Notes under the pieces: model-generated
Told to the model about the DNA's origin: nothing
Database searches by the model: none
The model's input: only the letters and a program-made list of their open reading frames with translations
Shown here: positions 26,617-35,492 of the stretch, piece by piece
Numbering within the stretch: position 1 is the first letter of the stretch
Layout of the letters: each line of letters starts with the position of its first letter
Position numbers and translations under genes: made by a program
From: Macrococcoides epidermidis
GTDB taxonomy: Bacteria; Bacillota; Bacilli; Staphylococcales; Staphylococcaceae
DNA length: 64,000 nucleotides
Assembly: GCF_042659445.1 (NCBI RefSeq)
Contig: NZ_JBHSSR010000013.1
Strand: one strand, 5' to 3'

Positions 26617-27063
26617 TCACTTAAGATTACTCTTTTGAATCGCCTCTATCAAACGATTGTTTTCTGCTATCAATTCACTTGCTCTCTCTTCAGTCAAACC
26701 TTCAATCGTTGAGAAACATGTTAACAGATGGTTTTCAACTTTCTTTTGTAACATACGCCCTTCTTCAGTTAACTGCACGATCAATTGGCGTTTATCTTTC
26801 TCAGGGCGTAATCTCATCACATACCCCTTATCTTCTAAACGTTTAAGTAGTGGCGTTAATGTATTGCTTGCAAGATCCAGCTCTTTTCCTAATTCATTTA
26901 AAGTTTGACTCGGCTTCTCCCATAAACTGACTAATGCTAAGTATTGTGTATAAGTCAGATTAAATGATTTTAATGACGATTTATAAAACTGATTAAACAA
27001 TCTATTCACATTATAGTATGAAAAGCATAATTGTTTTGACAAATTATTTCCTTGCGTATTCAT
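26617..27063 (-). CDS. ohrR: MarR-family regulator, OhrR/SarZ type
   Basis: A 148-residue winged-helix regulator. The N-terminus NNLSKQLCFSYYNVNRLF carries the single redox-sensing Cys at residue 13, the position used by OhrR (Cys15) and S. aureus SarZ (Cys13). The recognition region LDLASNTLTPLLKRLEDKGY and wing RPEKDKRQLIVQLTEEG follow. The start at 27063 has GGAGG eight bases upstream; a longer frame to 27120 has none. It is divergent from ohr across a 125-base region with a 26-base palindrome, so peroxide-sensitive repression of ohr is the likely role. SarZ-like global control is an alternative. Confidence 0.85.
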   Translation of the reverse strand: MNTQGNNLSKQLCFSYYNVNRLFNQFYKSSLKSFNLTYTQYLALVSLWEKPSQTLNELGKELDLASNTLTPLLKRLEDKGYVMRLRPEKDKRQLIVQLTEEGRMLQKKVENHLLTCFSTIEGLTEERASELIAENNRLIEAIQKSNLK

Positions 27064-27143
27064 CTTTTCCTCCAATCGTTCACGATATTTTATTTTAATA
27101 AGTATATCATTTGACCTCAAAGATTATAAAGTTTAATATTATA

Positions 27144-27169
27144 TTTATCAATCGCGCGCGATTAATAAA
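27144..27169. promoter_or_regulatory. Palindromic operator between ohrR and ohr
   Basis: A 26-base inverted repeat with one mismatch, with core AATCGCGCGCGATT and outer arms TTTATC and ATAAA. The GC core stands out in an AT-rich gap. It lies 20-45 bases before the ohr start and fits an OhrR/SarZ dimer operator in size. Confidence 0.6.
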
Positions 27170-27188
27170 TCGAAAAGGAGTCTTTAGA

Positions 27189-27617
27189 ATGGATAAAGTA
27201 TTATATGAAACAACAGTGATTAGTAAAGGTGGTCGTAACGGTAAGGTGTTTAGTGAAGATAACACATTCTATTTAGACATCGAATCACCAAAAGCATTAG
27301 GCGGTAAAGGTACAACTGAATCAAATCCTGAACAATTATTTGCAGCAGGTTATGCAGCATGCTTTAACAGTGCTTTAACATTACTATTAAAAAAAGCCGG
27401 TCATACCGATATCGACCCTGAAGTAAGAGGTACTGCAAAGTTAATTTCAGATGAATCTGATGGTGGCTTTAAGTTAGCTGCTGAATTAGAAGTCCGCATT
27501 GAAGGTTTAGATCAAGCGACTGCTGAATCATTCGTAGAAAAAGCACACAATTTCTGTCCTTACTCAAAAGCTTTAAAAGAAAGCATTAATATTGAATTAT
27601 CAGTAACTACTGACTAA
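27189..27617 (+). CDS. ohr: Organic hydroperoxide resistance protein
   Basis: A 142-residue OsmC/Ohr thiol peroxidase that reduces organic hydroperoxides with lipoyl-dependent recycling. Both catalytic cysteines are visible, in YAACFNSAL near residue 60 and in NFCPYSKAL near residue 125, the Ohr pattern. The ATG at 27189 follows AAGGAG; an upstream in-frame ATG at 27111 has no ribosome binding site. Divergent from its probable repressor gene and closed by a terminator. Confidence 0.93.
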   Translation: MDKVLYETTVISKGGRNGKVFSEDNTFYLDIESPKALGGKGTTESNPEQLFAAGYAACFNSALTLLLKKAGHTDIDPEVRGTAKLISDESDGGFKLAAELEVRIEGLDQATAESFVEKAHNFCPYSKALKESINIELSVTTD

Positions 27618-27626
27618 TAGATGAAA

Positions 27627-27656
27627 GACGCCTACACTTACGTAGACGTCTTTTTT
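27627..27656 (+). terminator. Terminator after ohr
   Basis: A ten-base-pair stem with one mismatch (AGACGCCTAC with GTAGACGTCT), then six T. Confidence 0.8.
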
Positions 27657-27657
27657 G

Positions 27658-27819
27658 TTACTTCACTAAATCTAAAAATGCTTCAGGTGTCATCGTTTGA
27701 CCCATTACAGGAAATACATTATCAATCGGAAATTGATGTAAATCTGCTCTAGGCGCACTCATCATATCTGTAATAAAGTATTGATTATATCCATACTGAT
27801 ATTCCTTTTTGTTAATCGA
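27658..27819 (-). pseudogene. 3' remnant of an unidentified gene
   Basis: An open minus-strand frame of about 53 codons without a start codon. The translation contains YQYGYNQYFITDMMSAPRAD and ends in GQTMTPEAFLDLVK, which reads like the structured C-terminus of a longer enzyme or binding protein. A stop lies directly upstream in frame. I cannot name the parent family. Confidence 0.35.
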
Positions 27820-27888
27820 TTAATACAAGTGCTGTTTTTTTAAAGTCTATCATCTTTTTCCGTTATTATTATTAGATTCGTATTTAAA

Positions 27889-28452
27889 TTATTCCATTAA
27901 TCTTTCAATAAATATGTAGTGAATTCTATCTGCAAATGTTTTAGGTTGAACGTTTTTTTCAATACAATGGTGTTCAAATACGTCTTTCGAAAATGAATTT
28001 AGCATAATATCTGTATGGAAATTTGCATCTTTTACAATATTCAATGCTTCAACTAAATTTAATAAAGCAGCTTTAAGTTGCGGATAGAAATGTAAGTCCA
28101 TCATAACTTTACGCTTACTGCCTTCAGTTTTCATTTCCTCTAACTTCTCTCGATTATCACTTATTAATGTAACAAATGAATGAAGGATTTCCTTCACCTT
28201 TTCAGAATCTGATAACTGCGTTTGTTGAATCTGTTTAATCTCTACAAACATCTCCTCTATCGCTTCATCCATTAAAGCTTGGCAAATCTCTGCTTTACTA
28301 CTGAAATGTCGATATAAAGTGCCCTGTCCAATACCACAATCCATAGCAATTTGCTTCATCGCCACTTCACTGATACTATTTGCACTAAATAAACGATTTG
28401 CTGTTTCTAGTATACGTTTTTTATTATGCATGGCATCACTTCGTTGCTTCAT
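27889..28452 (-). CDS. TetR/AcrR family regulator
   Basis: A 187-residue repressor with an intact N-terminal helix-turn-helix (RILETANRLFSANSISEVAM, then IGQGTLYRHFSSKAEI near residue 42) and a divergent ligand domain. Starts at 28452; the ATG at residue 8 is also possible. No adjacent target is obvious: the neighbours are a gene remnant and the terminator of an SDR gene, so the target may be elsewhere or itself. Confidence 0.82.
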   Translation of the reverse strand: MKQRSDAMHNKKRILETANRLFSANSISEVAMKQIAMDCGIGQGTLYRHFSSKAEICQALMDEAIEEMFVEIKQIQQTQLSDSEKVKEILHSFVTLISDNREKLEEMKTEGSKRKVMMDLHFYPQLKAALLNLVEALNIVKDANFHTDIMLNSFSKDVFEHHCIEKNVQPKTFADRIHYIFIERLME

Positions 28453-28717
28453 ACGTCACCTCCAAAAATCATTTTATTGACAAATATTACTGATGTGATT
28501 ATTATAAGTGAGAATAGTGTCCGTTTACAAGTGAAAGGTTGACGACAATATTTATGCTCATTTATGGTATTATGATTCCAATTTTCTTACTTAACGTCTA
28601 AATATTCTACAAGACGATTATTCAATACAGCATTAATCTTATTTATGATTGGATCATGGCATTGACTTTACCGAATTCACGAACGAAATAGTAAACACAA
28701 CAATAAAAACCATAATG
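28453..28717. other. Intergenic stretch with one plus-strand promoter-like sequence
   Basis: A TTGACA followed after 17 bases by TATTAT reads rightward from about 28479, but no credible gene follows. Open frames here translate to low-complexity sequence with no ribosome binding site. It may hold an untranslated RNA or a lost gene. Confidence 0.3.
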
Positions 28718-28745
28718 AAAAGACATGCCGGCTGGCATGTCTTTT
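28718..28745. terminator. Terminator after SDR gene
   Basis: A perfect 12-base-pair stem (AAAAGACATGCC with GGCATGTCTTTT) and a GGCT loop, about 50 bases past the SDR stop codon on the minus strand. Confidence 0.85.
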
Positions 28746-28795
28746 CATATCTATATGCAAATAAGTCGTTAATTTTAATAAATTTAATAAATATA

Positions 28796-29674
28796 TTAAT
28801 TAATTGGAGAACCACCAGTTACACCATACACTTGACCTGTAATAAAGCTTGCATTATCACTCGCAAGTAACACGTATACATCAGCAAGTTCTACAGGTTG
28901 ACCAGCACGTTGTAACGGTTCTTTCTTACCAAATTCAGGAATTTTCTCTTGCGGTTGTCCACCACAAATTTGAAGTGGTGTCCAAACTGGACCAGGTGCT
29001 ACAGCGTTGACACGGATGCCTTTAGGGCCAAGTTGTGCTGCTAATGCTTTCGTCAATGAAATATTACAGCTCTTCGTCATTGCATAGTCTAATAAATGTG
29101 GACTTGGTTTTACACCCTGGATAGAACTTGTCAAAATAATACTTGCACCAGGTTGTAAATATTTCAATGCAGCTTGAATTGAGAAGACACCAGAGAACAC
29201 GTTCACTTCAAAAGTGTCACGTAATTGCGCTTCATCTAAGTTTTCAATATCATATTCATATTGCTGCATACCAGCGTTCAATACTAATATATCTAACCCA
29301 CCAAGCGCTTCGTGAGCTTTATCTACCATATCTTTAGCAAATTGCTTATCACGAAGATCACCAGGAATTAATACACACTTCTGACCAGCTGCTTCGATAA
29401 CTTGTTTAACCTCTTCAGCATCAGACTGTTCATCCGGATGATAGTTAACTGCAACATCTGCGCCCTCTTTAGCATAACTAATAGCAGCAGCACGACCTAT
29501 ACCAGAATCTCCGCCTGTAACTAGCGCTTTCTTTCCAACTAACTTCTCAGCACCTTTATAACTCTCTTCACCACAATCAGGAACAGGTGTCATCTTACTT
29601 TGAATACCAGGATATTCCTGTGGCTGCTCTTCATATTTTTCGTTAAAATACTTATTTAATGGATTGTTACTCAT
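28796..29674 (-). CDS. Short-chain dehydrogenase/reductase, general-stress type
   Basis: A 292-residue NAD(P)-dependent oxidoreductase with an extra N-terminal arm of about 45 residues, as in B. subtilis GSP39/YhxC-like proteins. Cofactor motif TGGDSGIGRAAA near residue 53, NAGMQQYEYD near 133, catalytic Ser in SSIQG and Y-x-x-x-K in YAMTKS near 199. Substrate unknown. A SigB-like promoter upstream agrees with a stress role. Confidence 0.85.
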   Translation of the reverse strand: MSNNPLNKYFNEKYEEQPQEYPGIQSKMTPVPDCGEESYKGAEKLVGKKALVTGGDSGIGRAAAISYAKEGADVAVNYHPDEQSDAEEVKQVIEAAGQKCVLIPGDLRDKQFAKDMVDKAHEALGGLDILVLNAGMQQYEYDIENLDEAQLRDTFEVNVFSGVFSIQAALKYLQPGASIILTSSIQGVKPSPHLLDYAMTKSCNISLTKALAAQLGPKGIRVNAVAPGPVWTPLQICGGQPQEKIPEFGKKEPLQRAGQPVELADVYVLLASDNASFITGQVYGVTGGSPIN

Positions 29675-29710
29675 TTGTAATTCCTCCTAAGAAAATTTAA
29701 TACTTCTTAT

Positions 29711-29735
29711 ATACCCCCAAAATATAACAATAAAG
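29711..29735 (-). promoter_or_regulatory. SigB-like promoter of the SDR gene
   Basis: On the minus strand CTTTAT (29730-29735) and a perfect GGGTAT (29711-29716) are separated by 13 bases. The -10 matches the SigB consensus exactly; the -35 matches the TTTA core only. Confidence 0.5.
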
Positions 29736-29799
29736 ATTTACTCGAATTATTTTTATTACATTTATACATATTATTCATTTAAAACCAAAGTAATATAGT

Positions 29800-30993
29800 C
29801 TATCGCTTCAACTTAAAAATCTCAGATAAAGGATTGTACTTCCCTTCGATCATATCCAGCAGTAGTTTGCTACCAAATGAGGAGTAAACTGTTCCATTGC
29901 CACCATATCCATATAATCCATATACTTCAGCATCTTCTTCTATCTTCCCGATAAATGGTTTCCCATCCTTCGTTTCACCAAATCTTGCACCGTACGCATA
30001 CGCTACTTCTAATTCAATGTCCGGATACAGTTTGTTAAACGCTTTAATTAATCGTTTACCTTGTTTTTGAATATGCTTTTCATTAGGTATCTTATCTGTC
30101 TTCTCATCCAATCCACCAATTAACACTCTATTTCCCGGGACATGTCTTATGTATAAGTATGGTCTTGCAGATTCCCAAATCATCGCTTTATCTTTCCAGA
30201 ATTGATTTTCTTCAATCGGCTGCGTCACAACTGCATAACTCGCGACAAATTCTTCACGATGAATATAACGTTTCGTTATTTTATTTTTCGCATATCCTGT
30301 TGTCATAATTAGTTTATTAGTTATAATTACTCTATCATTTAACTGACATAATATTTGTTCTTCCTTCTTCTCATACTTCACTAACTCAGTATTTTCAAGA
30401 ACATCTAAATGAAAGTTACTATGTGCGTATTTTACGACTTCATTCACAAATACATAAGGATTGATTTCAGCATCTTCATGTGTAATAAGTGCATTGTATT
30501 TTTTAATTCCATATACTTCTTCAAGTTGCTCTGAATCGACGTAATCTACCGGGAAATCAAAGTGTTTCAATGCCTCGTATTCATCTTTAATGATTTTTTT
30601 ATCACGCTTAGTAGAAGCGATAAATAGACTGTCACGTTTAATGAAATTTACGCGCGCGTCTAATAATTTCGAAATCGCTTCGATATCCTCCAGACCTTCT
30701 TTACTTGCTTTATAAAAGTGATAGGCTTCAAGCGCTCCAAAGTCTTTTACACATTCATGCAACAATTTATCACTCATATATTGCATTAACCCAGTGTTGG
30801 CTGCACTGCTCGCGCTCCCTATTTCACCTTTATCAATGAGTAATGTATGATGTCCTGCCTGTGCAACTCTAAATGCTGTCAATGCCCCGCTCATTCCACC
30901 CCCAATAATCACTACATCATAATGCGATTCAGTTTCATCCAAATAGTTTTTCTTTACGTAAGTTTCCGGCCAATATAATTTCCCGTTATGCAT
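29800..30993 (-). CDS. FAD-dependent amine/amino-acid oxidase family protein
   Basis: A 397-residue flavoprotein of the DAO family (D-amino acid, glycine or sarcosine oxidase type). Dinucleotide motif VVIIGGGMSGALTAFRVAQ at about residue 26, a second FAD contact SAANTGLMQYM near 63, and a C-terminal GLYGYGGNGTVYSSFGS loop. Substrate unknown. Monocistronic, divergent from the YhgE/Pip gene. The family also includes putative Rieske-linked enzymes, but no Rieske domain is present. Confidence 0.82.
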   Translation of the reverse strand: MHNGKLYWPETYVKKNYLDETESHYDVVIIGGGMSGALTAFRVAQAGHHTLLIDKGEIGSASSAANTGLMQYMSDKLLHECVKDFGALEAYHFYKASKEGLEDIEAISKLLDARVNFIKRDSLFIASTKRDKKIIKDEYEALKHFDFPVDYVDSEQLEEVYGIKKYNALITHEDAEINPYVFVNEVVKYAHSNFHLDVLENTELVKYEKKEEQILCQLNDRVIITNKLIMTTGYAKNKITKRYIHREEFVASYAVVTQPIEENQFWKDKAMIWESARPYLYIRHVPGNRVLIGGLDEKTDKIPNEKHIQKQGKRLIKAFNKLYPDIELEVAYAYGARFGETKDGKPFIGKIEEDAEVYGLYGYGGNGTVYSSFGSKLLLDMIEGKYNPLSEIFKLKR

Positions 30994-31256
30994 AACAAAC
31001 CTCCCGCTTCTTAATTTTTATATTATTTTCATCATACCCATTTCATTTTTGTATAATCTAAAGTTTTAGCGTTGTCTAATTTTATTATTTTTTGTGTTGA
31101 ATAAAAGTTAATTTTTTAAATGCTTTAGAACAAATAACTTGTGTTGTAATTTTACATATAATATACTAGTAAAATATATTTTGAAATAAAAATTATAATA
31201 ATTGTCTGCAAATAATATTTTTATTTTACTAATATAATAAAAAGGAGTAAATAAAC

Positions 31257-32705
31257 ATGTTCAAAGACTTTCAGGCTTTAAAGAAACATCCTGTCTTATT
31301 TTTATCGCTAATCGTTATTTTATTCTTACCGATTATTTATAGTGCCGTATTCATTTACTCTATGTGGGATCCTTACGGTCAGACACAAAATCTTCCCATT
31401 GCAATCGTTAACAATGATGAAGGCGCTAAGATTCAAGGCAAAGAAGAGAATCTTGGAAATCGAGTAATCGAGAAACTCAAAGAAAATGATGATTTCAAAT
31501 GGGAATTCATCGATTCAAAAAAAGCTAAAAATGGCATTGAAAAAGGAGATTACTTTGCTGTCATCGAGTTTCCTAAAAACTTCTCAGATGATGCTTCTAC
31601 AATGCTCAATCCAAACCCTAAACATATGGAAATGCACGTTCAAACTAACCCAGGTTATAGCTATTCCGGACAAAGTATTGGTGACAAGAGTATTCAAGCG
31701 GTTAAAGATAACATTTCATTATCTTTGCGTGAACTTTATTTAAAGAAAATATTTGGTTCAATTAAAGATATGCGTGGTCAATCTCAAGAGCTTTCTAGTG
31801 GTTTAAAGAAGATGGAAAAAGCTGAGCTTGATTTAGCAAATGGTTCTAAACAAGTTGATAGTGGGCTTGCTAAAACCCAAACTGCATTACCTCAATTACA
31901 AAATGAGCAGTTTAATCAATTGATCACAGGTTCAAGTCAAATCACTGATGGATTAAATAAACTCGCTGAAAATACAAATCAAATCACTAAAAATATCGAT
32001 AAATCATTAAAGCAAACCGACAATTTATCTTTTAGCAAAGATAATGCAATGACCATTAGTGATCCAGTCACTACAGTTGAACATAATGTCACAAAGGTAG
32101 AAAACTACGGACAAAGTTTCGCACCTTATGTACTAAGTTTAAGTCTATATGTCGGGGCCATAGCATTTGTTACAATTTATCCAGTCGATAAACGCGTAGG
32201 GGAATCAAAGAGCGCTGTTAACTGGTGGCTGAACAAACTTGGCTTAATGTTAATACACGGTTTGTTACAAGGTTTATTCTTATCTTTATTTACACAGTAC
32301 GTAATAGATATCGAAATTGCCAATCGTGGATACTTCACACTTACTTTAATCGTTTGGTCTATTGCTGCAGTACTGATCGTATCATTTTTGGTAGCAGCAT
32401 TCGGCAACATCGGAAAGTTCCTGGCGATTATTTTATTAATCTTACAGCTTGGTTCAAGTGAAGGGACTTTCCCGATACAGTTAACTAATAAATTCTTCCA
32501 GACACTACACACATATTCACCGATGACTTATGTCATCAAAGCATTAAGAGAATCAATATTCGATTTTGAAGGCAATATTCCGATTAATACAGCTATCACA
32601 ATTATCGCTATAATTGGAATCGTTGCCGGTTGCCTGCTATACTTCGCTTACTTAGGTCGATTAAATCTTAAAAATATACGCTTAAATACGAGAGATTTAG
32701 ATTAA
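31257..32705 (+). CDS. YhgE/Pip family membrane protein, compact
   Basis: A 482-residue protein with the YhgE/Pip layout: N-terminal helix (about 14-37), extracellular region with the conserved LPIAIVNNDEGAKIQGK block near residue 46, coiled segments with repeated SSGLKKME, ANGSKQVDSGL and SSQITDGLNKL heptad-like units, and five C-terminal ABC-2-like helices from residue 285. Typical members have 700-1000 residues; here the coiled middle is much shortened. The family is linked to phage infection protein Pip and ESX/type VII-like secretion but has no settled activity. Confidence 0.82.
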   Translation: MFKDFQALKKHPVLFLSLIVILFLPIIYSAVFIYSMWDPYGQTQNLPIAIVNNDEGAKIQGKEENLGNRVIEKLKENDDFKWEFIDSKKAKNGIEKGDYFAVIEFPKNFSDDASTMLNPNPKHMEMHVQTNPGYSYSGQSIGDKSIQAVKDNISLSLRELYLKKIFGSIKDMRGQSQELSSGLKKMEKAELDLANGSKQVDSGLAKTQTALPQLQNEQFNQLITGSSQITDGLNKLAENTNQITKNIDKSLKQTDNLSFSKDNAMTISDPVTTVEHNVTKVENYGQSFAPYVLSLSLYVGAIAFVTIYPVDKRVGESKSAVNWWLNKLGLMLIHGLLQGLFLSLFTQYVIDIEIANRGYFTLTLIVWSIAAVLIVSFLVAAFGNIGKFLAIILLILQLGSSEGTFPIQLTNKFFQTLHTYSPMTYVIKALRESIFDFEGNIPINTAITIIAIIGIVAGCLLYFAYLGRLNLKNIRLNTRDLD

Positions 32706-32717
32706 TAATGAAATAAC

Positions 32718-32750
32718 GCCTCGGTTGCAATCGCAACCGAGGCATTTTTT
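32718..32750. terminator. Strong terminator after YhgE/Pip gene
   Basis: A perfect 11-base-pair GC-rich stem (GCCTCGGTTGC with GCAACCGAGGC), four-base loop, then six T. Confidence 0.9.
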
Positions 32751-33573
32751 ACTGTTCATCAATTCGTTTAATATCTATATTTAACCCAAAGTTTTCTTCC
32801 AAAAGCTTACGATAATTATCTTTATTCACGGGAGTTGTTGTTTTTTCCCCGTGATCTGTTATTGTCATTTGACGATGCGTCATGGTTTTACGTCCATCAG
32901 GATTTGGCATTGTAATTAACAACTGCTTAACAAAAATAGATTCCGGATTGTATTGATTATATTCTATATTGTCTTTAAAATCCTGTAACTCCTGTGCATG
33001 AATACTTGCTTCATATTTCGTTTTGTATTCCCCGTCAACAAGCTTTTGTACGAAAATTTGATTGTTTATCTGAATGGCACGAAATGTTCCATTAATATCC
33101 ATAACAGTTTCAAAATGTTCATGAGTACCAATTGGAATAGCTTTCATCGGTAAATCTCCAAAGCCAACATCAGCGATATAACTATTATTATCGATTTCTA
33201 CGATAGTTGTCATATGGGAACCTTCACGACTTCTTCCTTTTGGTGTAACAATCGTTGCTGATGTATTAAAGGCAACGAAATCTTTTTTCTGCAAGTAATG
33301 TCTGAAGAATGTATTCATTTCATAACAGTAACCTCCTCGATGATTTGAGATGATTTTATCATAAAGTCCATCGAGTGTTAAATTGATTTCCTGTTTATTT
33401 TGAACGTTAATATTCTCAAAAGGAACTTTTAACATATAGTGTGCTATTAATTCATTCAGATAATCTATCGTTAAATGTTTAATTTCTTTTTCGTCTTGAA
33501 ATTTTATATAGTTATCTATCTTTTCTTCTTGTTTATTTGATAAAGCTTCTTTATGTGTTGGTAATACAGCCAT
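32749..33573 (-). CDS. nat: Arylamine N-acetyltransferase
   Basis: A 274-residue cytoplasmic enzyme that transfers acetyl from acetyl-CoA to arylamines and hydrazines. The catalytic triad is visible: Cys83 in RGGYCYEMN, His120 in GSHMTTIV and Asp135 in IADVGFGD. I start at the ATG at 33573, which has AAGGAG nine bases upstream, rather than at 33603. Convergent with the YhgE/Pip gene. Confidence 0.9.
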   Translation of the reverse strand: MAVLPTHKEALSNKQEEKIDNYIKFQDEKEIKHLTIDYLNELIAHYMLKVPFENINVQNKQEINLTLDGLYDKIISNHRGGYCYEMNTFFRHYLQKKDFVAFNTSATIVTPKGRSREGSHMTTIVEIDNNSYIADVGFGDLPMKAIPIGTHEHFETVMDINGTFRAIQINNQIFVQKLVDGEYKTKYEASIHAQELQDFKDNIEYNQYNPESIFVKQLLITMPNPDGRKTMTHRQMTITDHGEKTTTPVNKDNYRKLLEENFGLNIDIKRIDEQ

Positions 33574-33760
33574 GTTTTTCTCCTTAATCTCTAATAATAT
33601 CATATGAGCAAATTATATATGAGAGAAGTGTCCGTTTCAACTTTGTTGATTATATCAGTAAAGTATCGATTGTAATATTAAAAGTGTTGATTGCTTGATA
33701 AAAAGGTTGTTTTACAATACTATTTCAATACAATAAATAAAAAATATAGGAGACAAACCC

Positions 33761-34282
33761 ATGAAAATTGTTGGCATTAGCGGAAATCCTTATCCAAATT
33801 CAACCAATTTAAAAGTACTCGAGAAAATTGGTAGCGAACTTACTATATTAGGTCATTCATTTGATGTCATTTATGAAGTAAAAGAATTACCGTTATTTAA
33901 TCCTCAAACTGAGTTTCAGGAGCGCTATGAAATCGTTAATCAAATGAGAAATAAAATTAAAGCAGCTGATTTTTTAATCATTGTCAGCCCTGAATATATG
34001 GGGGGCGTTCCTGCTATTCTTAAAAATGCATTAGAATGGATGTTATCAGAAGCTACGCTCATGCAAAAACCAGTCGCATTTGTTATTCATTCACCTATTG
34101 GTAAGCATGCAGTTGAAGCACTGAATAGACACTTAAGTATTATGGGTGCAGAGCTGAAGGATGAATGGCAATTGCTTATTAGTTACAATAAACGTCGTCA
34201 ACGAGAAGATGGATGGTTCCAGGATGAAGCTATCAACGAACAGGTAAAGACTTTCATACAAAACATTAATAGTAAACCATAA
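33761..34282 (+). CDS. NADPH-dependent FMN reductase family protein
   Basis: A 173-residue flavodoxin-like protein. GISGNPYPNSTNLKV at residues 4-18 is the FMN phosphate loop, and SPEYMGGVPAILKNALEW near residue 75 is the second FMN-binding signature. Members reduce FMN, quinones or azo dyes. Monocistronic with a TATA-rich promoter region and a terminator after it. Confidence 0.87.
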   Translation: MKIVGISGNPYPNSTNLKVLEKIGSELTILGHSFDVIYEVKELPLFNPQTEFQERYEIVNQMRNKIKAADFLIIVSPEYMGGVPAILKNALEWMLSEATLMQKPVAFVIHSPIGKHAVEALNRHLSIMGAELKDEWQLLISYNKRRQREDGWFQDEAINEQVKTFIQNINSKP

Positions 34283-34306
34283 AATCAGATTATACACTCA
34301 TAAAAC

Positions 34307-34339
34307 AAGAGACCTTTTAATATCAATAAAAGGTCTCTT
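34307..34339. terminator. Bidirectional terminator between FMN reductase and cidB
   Basis: A perfect 13-base-pair stem (AAGAGACCTTTTA with its complement) and a seven-base loop between convergent genes. Confidence 0.85.
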
Positions 34340-34340
34340 T

Positions 34341-35036
34341 TCAATATAAAAACATTAAAAATATAGGTAATAAAAATGAACTTAATATTGCTGAAAGTAT
34401 CATTGCTACAGAACTAAATGCACCTGATTCGTTATCAATTTCTAAAGCTCTTGCAGTTCCAAAAGCATGAGATGCATTCCCGAAAGACATTCCTTTAGCG
34501 ATACTTGATTGAAAGTTTGATTTCTCGAGGAGATAGGAACCTAAAATACTGCCAATTATCCCTGTCGCCAATATAAACAATATCGTAATGGTATCATCTC
34601 CACCAATTTGTTTAGAAATTTGCAATCCCACTGCTGCCGTAACTGATCGCGGAAGTAAAGTAGCGATATCTTCTTTAGCATATCCTAAGATTTTTAACGT
34701 ACTGAATATAAGTAAAAAGTTAAGGATAATCGCTGAAAATACACTCAAAAAAATCGTCGGAGCATATTTTATTATTTTATCGGTATGTAAATACAAAGGA
34801 TAAGCCAAACTCACTACTGTACAGCCTAATAAGTAGTTAATCCATTGCCCACCCAACATATACGTGTTATAGCTGATATGAAATAGTTGTAGAATCACGA
34901 TTATACCAATACCTGCTATAATTGCGGGATTCAGTAAAGGTGAATGCCACTTTTTTTGTATCATCTTGGCGATGATAAAGAAAACTATTGTAATAATAAT
35001 CATGCTAATTGTTTTAATGACTAACATCTTGTACAC
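34341..35036 (-). CDS. cidB: CidB/LrgB-type membrane protein
   Basis: A 231-residue membrane protein closely matching S. aureus CidB: SPLLNPAIIAGIGI near residue 32, TLLPRSVTAAVGLQIS near 126 and GNASHAFGTARALEIDNESG near 187. It works with CidA in controlling murein hydrolase activity and lysis, and has been linked to export of fermentation by-products such as pyruvate or acetate. It overlaps cidA by 23 bases. Confidence 0.9.
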   Translation of the reverse strand: MYKMLVIKTISMIIITIVFFIIAKMIQKKWHSPLLNPAIIAGIGIIVILQLFHISYNTYMLGGQWINYLLGCTVVSLAYPLYLHTDKIIKYAPTIFLSVFSAIILNFLLIFSTLKILGYAKEDIATLLPRSVTAAVGLQISKQIGGDDTITILFILATGIIGSILGSYLLEKSNFQSSIAKGMSFGNASHAFGTARALEIDNESGAFSSVAMILSAILSSFLLPIFLMFLY

Positions 35037-35400
35037 GACCTTTTATACGATTGATAGATTTCTCTGCAATATAACCTGATAAGTAGGCAACAGTGACAGT
35101 ACCAAATGCGATCAATAAAAAGAAAATTACAAAGTTACTATCCATTTGGCCTATAATATTCTTTACTCCTACAATAGAAGGCAGGAAGAAGAATATCATT
35201 GTCGTCAAAAATAAATTGGCACCTGATTTAATCCAGGTTTCCTTTACCACGCCAGTCATAAGTAAGATGTAAAATAATACAAGACCGATAATACTACCTG
35301 CAATCGGTAGATGCAGAAATTGTTGCAGTAAGTTGCCCACACTCGTAATTAAAATAATCAATAGTAATTGAAATAGCGTAATCATGATTTTTTTCGCCAT
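35014..35400 (-). CDS. cidA: CidA holin-like protein
   Basis: A 128-residue, four-helix holin-like protein (LPIAGSIIGLVLFYILL at residues 31-47, FLPSIVGVKNI near 74). Together with CidB it forms the pro-lytic partner of the Cid/Lrg system. The upstream LysR gene marks it as CidA rather than LrgA. A perfect hairpin separates it from cidR. Confidence 0.88.
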   Translation of the reverse strand: MAKKIMITLFQLLLIILITSVGNLLQQFLHLPIAGSIIGLVLFYILLMTGVVKETWIKSGANLFLTTMIFFFLPSIVGVKNIIGQMDSNFVIFFLLIAFGTVTVAYLSGYIAEKSINRIKGRVQDVSH

Positions 35401-35435
35401 TCATTTCGCCCCCCAGCTATACTATTGTAATACAA

Positions 35436-35474
35436 AAAATCTATCGATAAAAATAGCAATTATCGATAGATTTT
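35436..35474. promoter_or_regulatory. Perfect hairpin between cidR and cidA
   Basis: A 15-base-pair perfect inverted repeat (AAAATCTATCGATAA with its complement) around a nine-base loop. Each arm contains the 8-base palindrome TATCGATA. It could terminate cidR, but it also lies where the cidA -35 region should be, so it may be the CidR operator. Confidence 0.55.
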
Positions 35475-35492
35475 ATGAAAAAAATTCATGTA

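Noticed and set aside
28649..28870. 73-codon plus-strand ORF
   Set aside because: Runs through the SDR terminator and into the antisense of the SDR gene; no ribosome binding site.
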